A DNA stretch of 64,000 bases from Malania oleifera. Its lineage: Eukaryota; Streptophyta; Magnoliopsida; Santalales; Ximeniaceae. The DNA is taken from contig NC_080419.1 of the NCBI RefSeq assembly GCF_029873635.1, forward strand, positions 77,054,597 through 77,118,596. Direction: 5' to 3'. Below are positions 22,258 to 34,465 of this stretch, piece after piece. The notes beneath the pieces were generated by a model that was not told the DNA's origin, searched no databases, and saw nothing but the letters and a program-made list of their open reading frames with translations. The position numbers and the translations under genes were made by a program. Within the stretch, counting starts at the first letter, position 1; each line of letters opens with the position of its first letter.

Positions 22258-22655
22258 CAGGGTATTAGTAAAGGATCAAATTCGTCACTAATACTAGTGA
22301 AGGATCAAATTTGTCACTAATACTAATACATTCGTCACTAATAGTATTAGTGACGAATTTATTAGTATTAGTGACGGTTTTAAAATAGTTGCTATATCTA
22401 CTGTTACTACTAACTATTAGTGACGAAGTCTAAATTCGTCACTAATAATGGAGTATTTGTGACGGATTATAACTGTCACTAAAATCTTAACACCGTCACT
22501 ATAAATTCTACATCGGTTCAGCTCAAATTCGTCACTAATAGTAGGGTATTAGTGACGAATCTAAAAACCGTCACTAATACTCCACTATTAGTGACAAATT
22601 TTAATCCTTCACTAATACTTTATTATTAGTGACGAATTTGAATCCTTCACTAATA
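22258..22655. repeat. CACTA left subterminal repeat array
   Basis: About 400 bases of alternating TATTAGTGACGAATTT and AAATTCGTCACTAATA units, giving many short palindromes. Shorter and less regular than the right array. Probable transposase-binding region by analogy with En/Spm TNPA sites. Confidence 0.88.
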
Positions 22656-23909
22656 ATAATTTAAAAAATTAAAAAAAACCTTTAATACTAATTTTTTTAA
22701 TCATCAATTCCTATAAAAATATGTAATTACATTTTCACATGCATAACCGGAAACCATATTTACTACAAAATTCGTAAATCATTCAAAATTTCTAATTCAA
22801 ATACAAATTCAATTAAAATAAAGAAATAATCAGATAACAAAAAAAATTTCAAAATATTCAAAATTCAAATACAAATACTAGTACAAATTCAAATTAAAAT
22901 ACAAAAATTCCATTTGTTCAAACAACAATATAAATTACAAAGAAATAATAAAAAAATTGCATCAGACGACTATAATGCATGCATGCATGGCATCGTGCTA
23001 ATGTTATGACAGCCGTGAACCCTACAAATTAAGAGTCATAAAAAAAAAAAAATATTAGTATGCAAATGGAGAGCTGACACTTAGTATAATAAGGAAAAAA
23101 AATTATATGATATAACAAATTCGCAAAGATTTCATAATCATACATATTACACAATTTGTATGGTAGTAATATTAATAATGAAAAAATATGTCAGTATTTA
23201 AAGCTAAACACTTAGTTCACATATTTCCATTAAGTTTCACACTTGAAAGTTAATTTTGTGCTACACTAATATTATCTCTATTATATTAATATAAGCATAA
23301 AATCGAAGTTGAGAAGATAACTTAGTAAAGTAGAACATGAGACTTATTTCTTTTAGTACTTAATATAAATACTCTCAATCACAAGATTATAAATTGAATA
23401 TTGATAATTATGGAGAGAAAAAAAATGTGTCCATGTTATGTTTGTCTTATAAGGGTGAACAATCTTGATTCACATGAATAGAAGCATGGAGACAAACATG
23501 ACAATGCTTGGTAGAAAATGGGTATACTAAAGGTGACCATGTTTAAGATATTTGAATGCAATTTACCACATGTCATTTAAATATTCTCAATTATAAGTAT
23601 ATGAATATCCATAGGTAGACTGACGCTTCATAGTTGTGTTGTATATATAAGCTTCTAAAGGTCGGGTCGACACTATGCAATGTGTTTCTATTCTCTTAAG
23701 AAACTTAAACATGTATGAATTGGGTTTAGTAATTTGAGTATGGCAGAAGATGGAGCACGACATGCATATGATCTTTCACTCCGAGGGATTGTTTGGAACC
23801 ATCTAAGAAAAATATGGGACTAAAAAAAGTGTTATATTTTATGAGTGCTAAAAGTAAGTGTTAGCTACAAAATTGTTGAAACTCACTAGTACTATTTGAT
23901 TTTCTAAAA
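22656..23909. other. CACTA 3' side, noncoding
   Basis: AT-rich DNA without ORFs. It contains AAATTCAAATACAAAT-like imperfect repeats at about 22790-22920 and a GCATGCATGCATGG block near 22978. No recognised feature. Confidence 0.5.
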
Positions 23910-24385
23910 ATAAATTTTGTTGATTAATATGATTCAACATTATTATTTTCTTATCAACAAAAACGTATTACAATAGATAATAAAATAGTATATGATCATT
24001 AATTTATGTTAATAATAATATTACTATTGAATTAAAAATTTTAATTAATTATTTTCTAATTTTAATATAATCCATCATTATTGTCTTCCAATTAACAATA
24101 ATGCATTACAATACATAATACAATAATATTATTATAATTTCAATGTTAATTATATTATTATTAATTTAATTAATAGTTTTAATTACCATTATCGAATTAC
24201 CATAATTCGTCATTATAGAATGTTAGTTAACAAGAATATATCACAAAGCATATAATAAGTAAACAATTTTAATTAGCTAATATAATTCAGCATTATTATT
24301 TTCTCATTAATACTAATATAATACATTATAAAATGATATATAATTATTTATTTTAATAATAATATTACTAAATTTCTATTATGCA
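23910..24385. repeat. AT-rich tandem repeat, about four degenerate units
   Basis: The phrase TTAATATnATTCAnCATTATTnTTTTCT recurs near 23925, 24062, 24198 (degraded) and 24277, each followed by AnAATnnATTACAATA-like and TTAATAATAATATTACTA-like blocks. Spacing is about 137, 135 and 80 bases. No coding potential. Confidence 0.65.
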
Positions 24386-25266
24386 TGAACAATATTTGCT
24401 TTTAGGTCACAAAAAGTAATGTTACTTTACTTCTCAAAATCCACTTAAAAATTATTCTTTTTTGGTAAAATATTTTAATAAGTACTTTCTTTGGGAACAT
24501 GCTAAACAACATTCCTTATACAAGCACTAATTTAAGTCATAAGTACCATAAGCACTAATTTTAAGTAGTAGCAAATAGTATCTTCACTAAGAGTAAATAT
24601 CCTATGATTCTTTGCTTTGCAAAATCAATTTAATAGGTGTTTTTTTGTGAACATGTCAAACAACACTTTTGCACAAGTACTATGTTAAGCCATAAGTACC
24701 ATACATACTTTTTTAGGGCTACCAAAGTAATGAAAGGAAATATCCTAAACTTCTATATCCCTTTTTAAGATACGAGTCAAAGAAATCCTTCACCAAGGTG
24801 AAACAGTGATCGAAAAATGAATTATAATCCCATTTAAAAAGTCATACTTATTATAGTTAGACATAAAAATAGAAAGAAATTTCTTTTGGTTCAATTTATT
24901 TACATCATTTAACAAAGGGACCATATGGTAACTTGAATAGGATAGTTTTCCTTGCAATAGGTATCCCCTCGTGAATAAACAATGTTGTGTGTGTGTGTGC
25001 GCGCGTGTGTGTATAGGAGAGACATGTGATAATAGGATGGTTTTAGAGAAGTAGATAGAGAATTTTCAAACCTAGCTAGGAGACTTCATCACCTAATCCC
25101 TACTTTCGTTTGTTCCCTCCAACTTGGGTTTTCTAGCCATGCAGGTTGCAGCTAGCTAGCGCAATGCGTTGATGTTGTCCTTTTCTTTAAAGTTTCTGTA
25201 ATTTGATTCCTAACTACTTATTAAGAATTAGATGCTCACTACAAGATGATGCTCACTGTAGGTCAT
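24386..25266. other. CACTA internal noncoding with short duplications
   Basis: Contains two versions of a 'CAAGTACTATGTTAAGCCATAAGTACC' theme (split in the family; near 24514 and 24665), the second repeated almost exactly at 28268. A (TG)n tract also lies here. No ORF of interest. Confidence 0.5.
24986..25012. repeat. (TG)n/(CG)n microsatellite
   Basis: Alternating TG run interrupted by GCGCGC, 27 bases, purine-pyrimidine alternating throughout. Confidence 0.9.
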
Positions 25267-25808
25267 CTTTTCTAATTTTCAAATCCTTAGCTAAGTGTTT
25301 TTAAGATTTTCAATGATTTAGGCTCGGCAATAAATGCTTTAGGCTTACCTAACCAAAAATATAAAAATGAATGCTTCTTTAAATGAACTAAGCCTACATT
25401 GCCTCCTTTCTTATGATACCTAACTTTCACTCATCATTTCAAAAATATTTTAACATTTATTTTATCATAATTATCATTGTACATGATTTTTTTTGTGAAA
25501 ATTTTAACGAAATTTCAGCAACATGTCGTCTATAAATTGGACATTTTCCCATAAAACATGTACTTGATAGGTTCAAATAAGTCATTTATAATTCAGTTCA
25601 AGGCACACGAGAACCTATATCCGCTACCAGCATGGAATACACATCAACTGCATCCACTATGCAGGAGGCATTCTAGACTAGCATGCAATTAGGTAGTAAT
25701 CAACAAATCACAATATATAATCTATCCATTAAATTAAGAATATAAATAGCAGAGAACAATGGATAGTATTGAGTTCAGTGTAGTATTGTTATTTATCTAA
25801 GCATATGG
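25267..25808. repeat. CACTA internal direct repeat, copy 1
   Basis: About 540 bases beginning TTTCTAATTTTCAAATCCTT and ending GCATATGG. Repeated at 25899-26441 with the same order of landmarks (AGGCTCGGCAAT, CAACATGTCGTCT, CACGAGAACCTATAT, CATGCAGGAGGCATTCTAG, ATAAATAGCAGAGAA). A more diverged third copy lies at 34466-34880. Confidence 0.88.
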
Positions 25809-25898
25809 ACATGAATGTTATGAGATGATGAGAGCATTTAATATAAAGAATTATAAAGGTGATGCTCCCTCTGAGTTATGTATATATTCAACTTATGT

Positions 25899-26441
25899 CT
25901 TTTTCTAATTTTCAAATCCTTAGCCAAGTGTTTTTTAATACTTTCAATGATTTAGGCTCGGCAATGAATGCTTTAGGATTACCGAACCAAAAATATATAA
26001 ATGAATGCTTAAATGAACCAAGCCTACATTGCCTCATTTCTTATAATTCCTAACTTTCACTCATCCTTTTAAAAATATTTTAACATTCATTTAATCATAA
26101 TTATCATTGTACATGGTTTTTTTTTTTGGAAAAAGCTTAACGAAATTTCGACAACATGTCGTCTGTAAGTTGGACATTTTCCTAAAAAACATATACCTTA
26201 TAGGTTCAAATAAGTCATTTATAATTCAGTTCAAGGCACACGAGAACCTATATTCACTACCAGCATGCAATACACATTAACTGCATCTGCCATGCAGGAG
26301 GCATTCTAGACTAACATGCAATGAGGTAGCAATCAACAAATCACAATATATAATCTATCCATTAAATTAAGAATATAAATAGCAGAGAATAATGGATAGT
26401 ATTGAGTTCAGTATAGTATTTTTATTCATCTATGCATATGG
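25899..26441. repeat. CACTA internal direct repeat, copy 2
   Basis: Same orientation as copy 1 and separated from its end by about 90 bases. It differs by scattered substitutions and small indels, for example a nine-T run against eight T in the same place. Confidence 0.88.
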
Positions 26442-26890
26442 AATATGGTGAGCCACCACAAGGTCAGTACACATCCTTATTCAAATAAAGATTTCAATAC
26501 TTAACACATGTTGTCTTACATGTATGCATGATCATAAGGTGCATGAACACACTCTTTATTCAAAACAATATGCATGAACACACTCTTAATTTTAGGCAAT
26601 TTATTCATCTAAAGTGACCATCACATGACATTAAAATAACATACATTTACACTTTTTCTTTCCAAATATAGCATGTTATCCCAACTAAGTGCACATTTTA
26701 TCTCAACAAGTGCCAAATTCCAGCTTTCCTAACCACCGCTTAATGCATAAATGCCAACAAGTCAAGCTATCATCCATACAAGATGAATATCTATCATATG
26801 AAAATTTCCTAACTAAACAAGATATACAACTATGATAACAAAAAAAAAAACATGTATGCATTATGCAACCATATCAAGTAATTAAAGATA
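26442..26890. other. CACTA internal noncoding
   Basis: AT-rich, with a short ATGCATGAnCACACTCTT repeat at about 26540-26592. No feature recognised. Confidence 0.45.
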
Positions 26891-27087
26891 ACAACATCCA
26901 AAAGTAGGATGGATCCATAAGGAGGATGAATTTAGAAGGAGGACACATCCAAAATGAAGACGCATTCAAAAGGAAGTCGCATCCAAAATGAAGATGCATC
27001 GACAAGCAGGATGCATCCAAAAGGAGGTTGAATCTGCAGAAAGGATGCATAGGCACATCCACAAGGATGATGCATCCAAAAAGTGCA
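26891..27087. repeat. 17-bp minisatellite in CACTA
   Basis: Tandem units of GATGCATCCAAAAGGAG-like sequence with starts at 26908, 26925, 26942, 26959, 26976, 26993, 27010 and 27027, all 17 bases apart, then less regular units. The open frames across it are a by-product of the repeat. Confidence 0.9.
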
Positions 27088-28267
27088 ACATTGATGGAGC
27101 TTTCTGAAACAACAAAGATCAAAAAATAATATTATTCGATGAAAAAATATTAATTATAAGCTTGAATTTAAAATATATGCATCATGTCATTGAATTGGTG
27201 AAATTGTAATTCAATATGGGCAAGGTGTTCGATAAGTAAAGCAATTTCAAAGAACCCAAAACCTAAAGCAGCCATTTATTTATTGTCAAAAGTCTCAATG
27301 TTTTTTTTGAAACATAAAATCTTGCAAAATCAAGTTTATTTTTTTGAAACACTAAAAAATTTCATCTAATTCAAGCTATCATTTTCAATGAAATTCTTTG
27401 AATATGTTAAATTTACATATACATTATTGAAGCTTCTATACAATTGGAAGATATCAAACATGACATTTACTATATTGAGTTTTAACGTCAAAGAGCATTT
27501 CTACTCAAAATTCCCATTTTTATGAAATATTGTCTCATATTCAAAATTTTGATTGAAATTTTGATAAGTTTCACTAATGCTTCAAGATTTTGATAAAATT
27601 TGATGATCTGTGGACATCTCGATGACAATTTTGTAAGACATAATTGGCCTTTTTTGTTTGATGATGGTGAAAACTGGAAACTATAGTAGAAATTTTGACT
27701 TGTTGAAATTTAAAACCATATTTATACATGGTTCTATTTTGGATAAATTACTTCCATCCCTTTTGGCTATAATTCTATATCTGTCCTATGATTTTGAAAA
27801 CTATAACTCCCAAACTCTGTTGCAAGCAATGCAAAAACATCCAAAATGGATTCAAAATTTGAAAATTACTAAGTGGCACCATTCATACTGAACTATTCAG
27901 GAGTCAATATGCTTATCATATAAGGATAAATGCGTTTGTTATCATTTATAGCTCATATTCAGTCATATGTATCATATTAGTCAAAGACACACCTGGCCTT
28001 ATTCTCTTACCATGTGCTACATTTAGTTTACAAGTTGACTCTTAAATTGGCTTGTATTGGAATATATATTAGATGGGGTATTATGGCACCTAGAATCAAG
28101 TTAGTTAGTTTGTTTTTATCATTGTCAACTTGAGATTTAAAATGTGAATTGAAATCCCAATTTTGAGAATCAAGAATTAAGTCTTAAAGATTTAGTACAA
28201 GTTTCAAAAATTGATTCCAAATTAGATGCATATATTGCTATACATAAAACAAACAAAATCATAAAAT
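27088..28267. other. CACTA internal noncoding, downstream of tnpA remnant
   Basis: AT-rich, rich in AAATTTTGAT-like words. It could include the 3' untranslated part of the tnpA-like gene. Nothing specific is seen. Confidence 0.4.
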
Positions 28268-28317
28268 ACTTTTGCACAAGTACTATGTTAAATCATAAGT
28301 ACCATACATACCTTCTA

Positions 28318-29901
28318 ATGAGAGGAGCTACCTACATCATCTGGTCGAGATTGGCGCATCATTTGCTTGAGCTGCGCTTGCCTATTCACCATGTCTTGTT
28401 GCTAGGCTTAAAAGGTGGACATTGTGTCTTTCAATTGCTGCTTCTCCATTTCCACCATTTGCATCAATCGAGCCATCTCCTCCACACGAGACTCGGTGTC
28501 TCGACACGCTCGTTCCATGTCTGCACGAGCTACCGCACCCATGGATGATGATGTTGTTAGGGCGATGTATCCACTTCCAAGACCTTTCACCCAGCCCCCC
28601 GCTCGTTCCCCAAGCACTTGGGAAGTTATTTAGAAATTTGTCATTTTTTGATTCCCCTCTGAAACAGGTGCATCCCTCAGCTCGACCATCAATGCCTAAT
28701 TTCAGTCATGAAAATGATAAAAGGGAATAAGTGTTCACTTACATGTTTGCCCTGCGCACCCTCGCACCACTCCCCCGATCACCATTGGTGTGTTCTTTGA
28801 TAAAGATGCAACGGCTCCTCTATGCCAGTCTTAGGATCATGCTACATTATCATATAAGACATCATTAGTATTAAGTCATGTAATGATCAAATAGTTTTAT
28901 ATATAGTAATTACCCATCGATGATTTACGAATAACCTCGATCCACCACAATGCATCGTAGGACATTTTCTGTGGTTTGTAGCATTTGTTTCACATATGGC
29001 CAACAAGGAAGATGTAATGACAGTTTATTAACGACATCAATGTAAACAATTAGTGATTATAATACAAACACATCATATGATAGTGTGGCTCAAGTAAATG
29101 GCGACACACCACCTCCCAATCCTCCTGGAATATCTTATCGTATGGCCGCGCTTTTGCTTGATCTCCCATCAACCAAAAATGCACCCGAAATGCTTGTGCA
29201 TTTACGAGCGATAGCTCTTAAATTTACTACACAATTGGATGTCCACTGCCCTCTTCACATGGTCAGCCTCGAGGATCTCCATATCGAACTCCTCCTACAT
29301 AGGTAATACAATTAGAATGTTAGATAGTTGTTAATTATCTAGTATATTAAAAGTAAAAATAAAAAGAACCATGCGCTGCTCTTAAGTCACCTGCGGCCAG
29401 CTAAAGGCCGTTATTGGAGCATACTGTCTACAGATAATGTCGAGCTCCCGGGACAATGAGGTGCACCAATCGTTAAGCAGGATCGTGTAGCCTGGAGGAA
29501 TTTCGATCCGAATCCGCTGCTTAGTACTCTCCAGGTGCTTCTTCAGTGACATGTTCTTCGCTGCACCATGGCCTGACCTCACCGTGGATGTAGATGCTGA
29601 AAGCAAAGTTAAATTTAGAACAACATTATAATCATACACGTGAATAACTAACATCAATAGTTGAAATGTAAATAAATTAATCGTATCCTTACCAACACTA
29701 CTCATCATGGTCGGCAACTCACCCTACGTATCAGTCACATCTGTGGTATCCATGTCTTGTCGAGGTCTAGATGGCTCAGACAATGATGGTGCCGCACCAC
29801 CACCGACATAGTTCTCTAGTCTGAAGGCCGCCGGATTAACCTCGTGTGATGACGTAGTCGATAGCGTGGAAGGAAGTCAGCCACGATGGCCTCCTGGTGC
29901 C
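28318..29901 (-). pseudogene. CACTA tnpA-like gene (Transposase_24 family)
   Basis: Second gene of the transposon, expected to encode a DNA-binding protein that binds subterminal repeats. Reading minus: the ATG at about 29901 ('MAPGGHRG') is followed by a Ser/Pro/Thr-rich N-terminus. Then comes the exon at 29382-29717 with 'RSGHGAAKNMSLKKHLES', 'IRIEIPPGYTILLNDWCTSL' and 'IICRQYAPITAFSW'. A further exon around 29085-29300 encodes 'VDIQLCSKFKSYRS', stop, 'MHKHFGC'. 'PKTGIEEP' sits near 28830 and the C-terminal 'ADMERACRDTESRVEEMARL' helix at 28408-28617. Introns are likely between these blocks. Stops occur inside blocks. The family assignment rests on block order and motif similarity. Confidence 0.75.
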
Positions 29902-30150
29902 ATGTCTGCAAAATATTAGATAAGTATAAAAAGTACGAACCATAGATGGATGCATAATAAATATATTTTTAGTTATTTACATGTTTCAGATATATGGCGA
30001 CAACCTTCACTTGCTTACCCCCTACACATCCTCAATATCGGTATCATCCTCACTTTCTAAATTGTCTTCATGTTCACTACAATACTTGACCCCTATTTTA
30101 TCCTCCCCATTAGTTTCTTCATCATCGATGAAGTGAACATCTACAAAGGG
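29902..30150 (-). other. Spacer between tnpA-like and TNP2-like genes
   Basis: Contains an acidic stretch on the minus strand ('ESEDDTDIEDV'-like, about 30020-30065) that may be the C-terminal tail of the transposase gene or the tnpA leader. Not resolved. Confidence 0.4.
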
Positions 30151-33100
30151 TTAAATTGTAATGTCAGCAGTCTTTACAGCTTCAGCTGTGGCACCAACCC
30201 TATGCAATGGTATAAGATCAAGACCTTTTTTGACAACATTGAAAGAAGATTGCGGTGTTGCACTAACAGATGGCTCATCTTCTTGGAACACAGCCTCACT
30301 GGAACTCATCTCCCCATCTAAAACTTTTGTAATAGCGTACAATCTTCGGGGAGGAATCTTTTGGGCCATATGCCATTCACCCTTTAATTTTGTGTGTTTA
30401 AGATAAAATACTTGTTCTAACTGCGTCGCTAGCACAAAAGGGTCATTTTGATACGATGTCTTACTAAAATTGACGCTAGTAAAGTAGGAATCCATGTTTA
30501 TCCCAGTCTTTTTATTGCCAATGTCCCACTAGGTACACTTGAACAGGTGGCCAAGTCTGTTGGCTGCATAGCTAAGCTCTATAATGTCGTCCAACACACC
30601 AAAGTAGTCAATTTCTTCATCTCCTTTTGTGCCTAGCACCGCAACCTCATAATTTTGGGTTCTTCTATGCAGTTTGAGGGACTTTGTATGAAATCGTAAC
30701 TCATTGACAATGCAACCGCGGTAGTGGTTAACTCGTTGATTGGGGCCACATGCCAATGCGTAGAAATCTTTACTTGTCATTAGTTCCTTATTGTAATACA
30801 TGACTTTCATGTACTAAATAAACAGGAGTTTAGAAGAATAAACCATCAATAGTAAAAGCATACATTGCTTCTCACTCAAGCAGTATTTGTTACTTACACG
30901 ACTCCCAAACTAATTGATAAATTCCTTCTTATGTCTTTCGTCAACATTCTGTTCATTTTGGGCCAAAAGGTCAGCTTTATGTTCGCTATATGCATCAGTA
31001 GTACATATTAATGTCAACTAAGTATATAAATATGCATATGTAAATACAATGCAAAGTAAGGAGTTTGGAACCACGTACTCAATATATGGAACAATTTCAT
31101 TACAATTATTGAGGACGTAAAAATGAGCCCTTTGTAGGTGATGATATCAATGAAATCGTAAACTCGTGCATCGAGAGGCCAAATATTTTCTCGAAATATA
31201 GAGCTCCTTGGTTCTTCATCTTCGGCATTAATAGCACGAACGTCTGCATTTTCCTCCTCACGAGTGAACCTTGTGTCAATATCATGTAGATACATTGAGC
31301 AAAATGCAGGACAATCACTGTCAATGTATGCTTCAATGATTGAACTTTTTGGTCGTGCCTTATCGTGCACATACCCCTTCAAAGTGGACAAGAACCTGTG
31401 CATTTTACATAGCATTATAAACTTATAGACACAAAAGAGAAAAACTAAACAAGGAAATCACGTGACCATTATACAAGGACTTTATAATTTACCTCTCAAT
31501 AGGATACATCCAACGATATTGAACCGGTCCTCCAATTATGGCCTTCCTTGGTAAATGAATGGCTAGGTGGACCATCACTTCTAAGAATGCTGGCGGAAAT
31601 AATTTCTCTACCTTGCATAGTATGATCACGATGTCATCCTCTAACCATTCAAGTACGTTTACGCTCAATTTTTTGGAGCATAATTATCGAAAAAAGATCC
31701 CCAACTCAACCAGCACTGAGCGAACATCTTCAGTCAATTTTCCACGAAGGAAAACAGGTAAAACCCATTGTAGAAGGTTGTAACAGTCATGACTTTTCAT
31801 TCCTAGCATTTTCCCTTCCTTCGTGTTTATGCATGGAACTATGTTCGATGCATATCCATAAGGGAACTTCACTGATTTCAACCATTCAAAGAATTTATTC
31901 TTCTCATCCTTCGAAAATGTGTAACAAGCTAATAGCATAAGAATTTTGTCCCCATCATGAAACAGGTGCAACTCAGGCCGTATTCCCATATCATCCATAA
32001 CCCGGTGAGCATTTGCGGTGTCCTTTTTCTTCCCATTTATATCCAGCAATGTACCAATGACATTCTCACAAATTTTCTTTTCGATGTGCATGACATCCAA
32101 GTTATGGCATAGTGGAAGATCTTTCCAATATGGCAACTTGAAGAAGATGCTTCTCTTTGTCCAATTCAACTCCCACTCAACGCATTTTCTTTTTCTACTG
32201 GTCTGTGGTTTCCCAAATTTCACATCTTCGATCAACCTTAGCTGGTTTAATATCCCTTCCCCACTTATTCACTTTGGCTGCGACCTTCATTCAGGTGTTC
32301 CATTAAAGCTTCTGACGCCACGAGTCCTCTAAGGATGTCCAGTTCATAGAAAATGATGATGAAACATAAAGCATAACTTGCGCCCATGCTTCAAGGATAA
32401 GGACCCAGCATCCTTATTACATATTGGGCATGTTAAGTAACCTTTTGTGCTCTGACCTAATAGGTTGCCGTAAGTAGAGAAATCATTAATTGTCCACAAC
32501 ACTACAACATGCATCCAAAATGTTGTCTCGGTTTCCACATTGAATAACTCCACTCTTTTTTCCTATAGTTATTTCAACTCGTAAATTAACGGACGTAGGT
32601 AAACATCAATATCATTACCAAGTGCCCTCAGTCCAAGAATGAGTAGAGACATATAAATGAAAGGTTCTTTCATACATCACCATGGCGACATATTGTACAG
32701 CATCATCATAACTAGCCACATGATATACGGGTTGTTCATGTTACCAAAAGGATTGAACCCATTTGATGCAAGACCAAGTCTGATGTTGTGAGGATCATTA
32801 GCAAACCATGGATGCATTTTATCAAAATCAACACAAGTTTTGAAGTCCGCTAGATAGCTAAGGGTGTTTCCATTTTGAAGATGTTTCTTTTGATGTCATC
32901 TTATATCTATAGCAGCCTTTTTGCACATATACAATCATTGCAGTCGCGGGATTAATGAACAATATCACAAAACTTTTTTAGGGATCTTTTTACCCTTCTT
33001 TTGATTAGTTGTATACCTCAGTTCACCACATTCTAGGCACTCATTTGCATTTTCATGTTCACTATAAAAGAGTGCACAATCATACCTACATGAATGTATT

Positions 33101-33786
33101 AGAGTGTAATCGAGACCCAATTCACGCATGTATGTCTTCGCCTCATAAAAATACTTTGGAAGTGTTTCACCATTAGGAATTGCCACCTTAATGAGGTTTA
33201 AATGCATGTTGAATGCACTCCAAGATAACCCATGCATTGTCCTTGCATGAAGCAACTTTATCAGAAACTCTAATTTTGAGAACTTTTTATAGTTTGGATA
33301 TATGGGCACCTGTGCATCCCTAATGAGATTAGAAAATGGTTTATCGAGTCGATTCAACGTACTAGGATCGCAAGGTATGGTACCTGCTAAAGTAGATTCC
33401 TGACCAGTACGCGACACACCGACATCGCCCATGTCCACTGCAATCCCCCTTTACAAGTTACCTAACATTTCAATTAACCCTTCCAAACATGTATCACCAT
33501 CTACTATATTTGCCCCCTCATCTTCATCGTTATCATCATCACTCTGAACTGCATAATCTTCACCATGGAACACCCATGTTGTGTACCTTTTCTCCATTCC
33601 AAAGTCTAATAAATGTGAATGGACCAAATCAATGTGTTTGAATGTTATGTTTTGCCATTTCTTGCAAAGACACCTTATTCTACTGGCTTTGTCTGTACGA
33701 GGACTCGCGAACTCTATGAAATCATGTACCCCTTTCACGTATTCTGGCAAAAACCTACCCCGAGTATTTATCCAACTCTTATCCAA
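30151..33786 (-). pseudogene. CACTA transposase (TNP2/TNPD type)
   Basis: The En/Spm-type transposase, which cuts and joins the element ends. In order on the minus strand: a Transpos_assoc domain (33451-33786: 'DKSWINTRGRFLPEYVKGV', 'HLLDFGMEKRYTTWVFHGE'); the TNP2 core (33438 to about 31700) with 'SCRYDCALFYSEHENANEC', 'HPWFANDPHNIRLGLASNGF', 'DIDVYLRPLIYELK', 'INDFSTYGNLLGQSTKGYL' and 'LPLCHNLDVMHIEKKICENV'; a DUF4218 part ('MKSHDCYNLLQ', 'NVLEWLEDDIVIILCKVEKL' and, in a later exon at 31415, 'YVHDKARPKSSIIEAYI'); and a DUF4216 part (30529-30810 'DYFGVLDDIIELSY'; 30151-30495 'DPFVLATQLEQVFYL'). The first codon is TTG where family members start ATG-Asp. One in-frame TAA separates the first two ORFs. 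Further stops and frameshifts lie at 32344-32965. Confidence 0.9.
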
Positions 33787-34465
33787 GTTTATTAATTACC
33801 CTATAACATGTTCAAGTAAATGGTGTTCATTACATTCTCATAATGTTTATAAAGCATGCATCGTGAATCCTATAATCAACCATCATACTCTAAAGGGTAC
33901 GGATCCTATCCCATTCAGGAATGTTGCATTTACATTGCAATAAATCGCTCAAATTCCTTCGTCGTAGTCATTATAAATTTAGGCAGCATCTCCCCATGGC
34001 TCTCCAAGTACACCAGATGGGGGAAGTAAACATGTTGCTAGTTTTCCATCACCAACAAATTGTCACGATGCCCGATTATGCTCTTAGAGAACACAAGTAA
34101 AGACGCGCTCGAAATATATAATGACAATTGACAAAGCGTGAACGATGACAATAATGTAAATACAACTTCCTGAACTGTCCACATTGGACAATCCAAGAAT
34201 GGTTAAAATACAAACATTACTAATCATAAGTGAAACAAATAATTAACATATTCAAGTGATTATTAGTCAACATAGTATGACTAATATTCAATTGAATTAT
34301 AAGAATTGATTTGTCTCACATGTACGATTAGGTATGAATGTAGAGTAACAATTCTTGGACGGGTCTAAGCTTCCATGAATACAAGAAATGACAGTAATTA
34401 ATTTGGCATTTTACTACATATGGCATTTAGTTCTTAACCTTTCACTGTACGCTTAAGATTGTTGT
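33787..34465 (-). other. Leader region upstream of TNP2-like gene
   Basis: Without a sizeable ORF. It lies between the transposase start and direct repeat copy 3 and may hold the 5' untranslated exon or intron. No splice site can be assigned with confidence. Confidence 0.4.

Noticed and set aside
22258-22655. Regularly repeated ATTAGTGACG words resembling a CRISPR-like array
   Set aside because: Plant nuclear context, no conserved spacer length, and both orientations alternate; these are CACTA subterminal repeats.
26874-27122. Minus ORF of 82 codons rich in Cys and Phe
   Set aside because: Translation of the 17-bp minisatellite; not a protein repeat since the unit is not a multiple of three.
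28285-28730. Overlapping plus-strand ORFs of 72-102 codons
   Set aside because: They lie opposite the tnpA-like exons; the minus strand carries the family motifs.
29085-29306. Plus-strand ORF of 73 codons
   Set aside because: Antisense of the Transposase_24-type exon encoding 'SKFKSYRS'.
31559-32332. Plus-strand ORFs of 74 and 104 codons
   Set aside because: Antisense of the TNP2/DUF4218 coding region.
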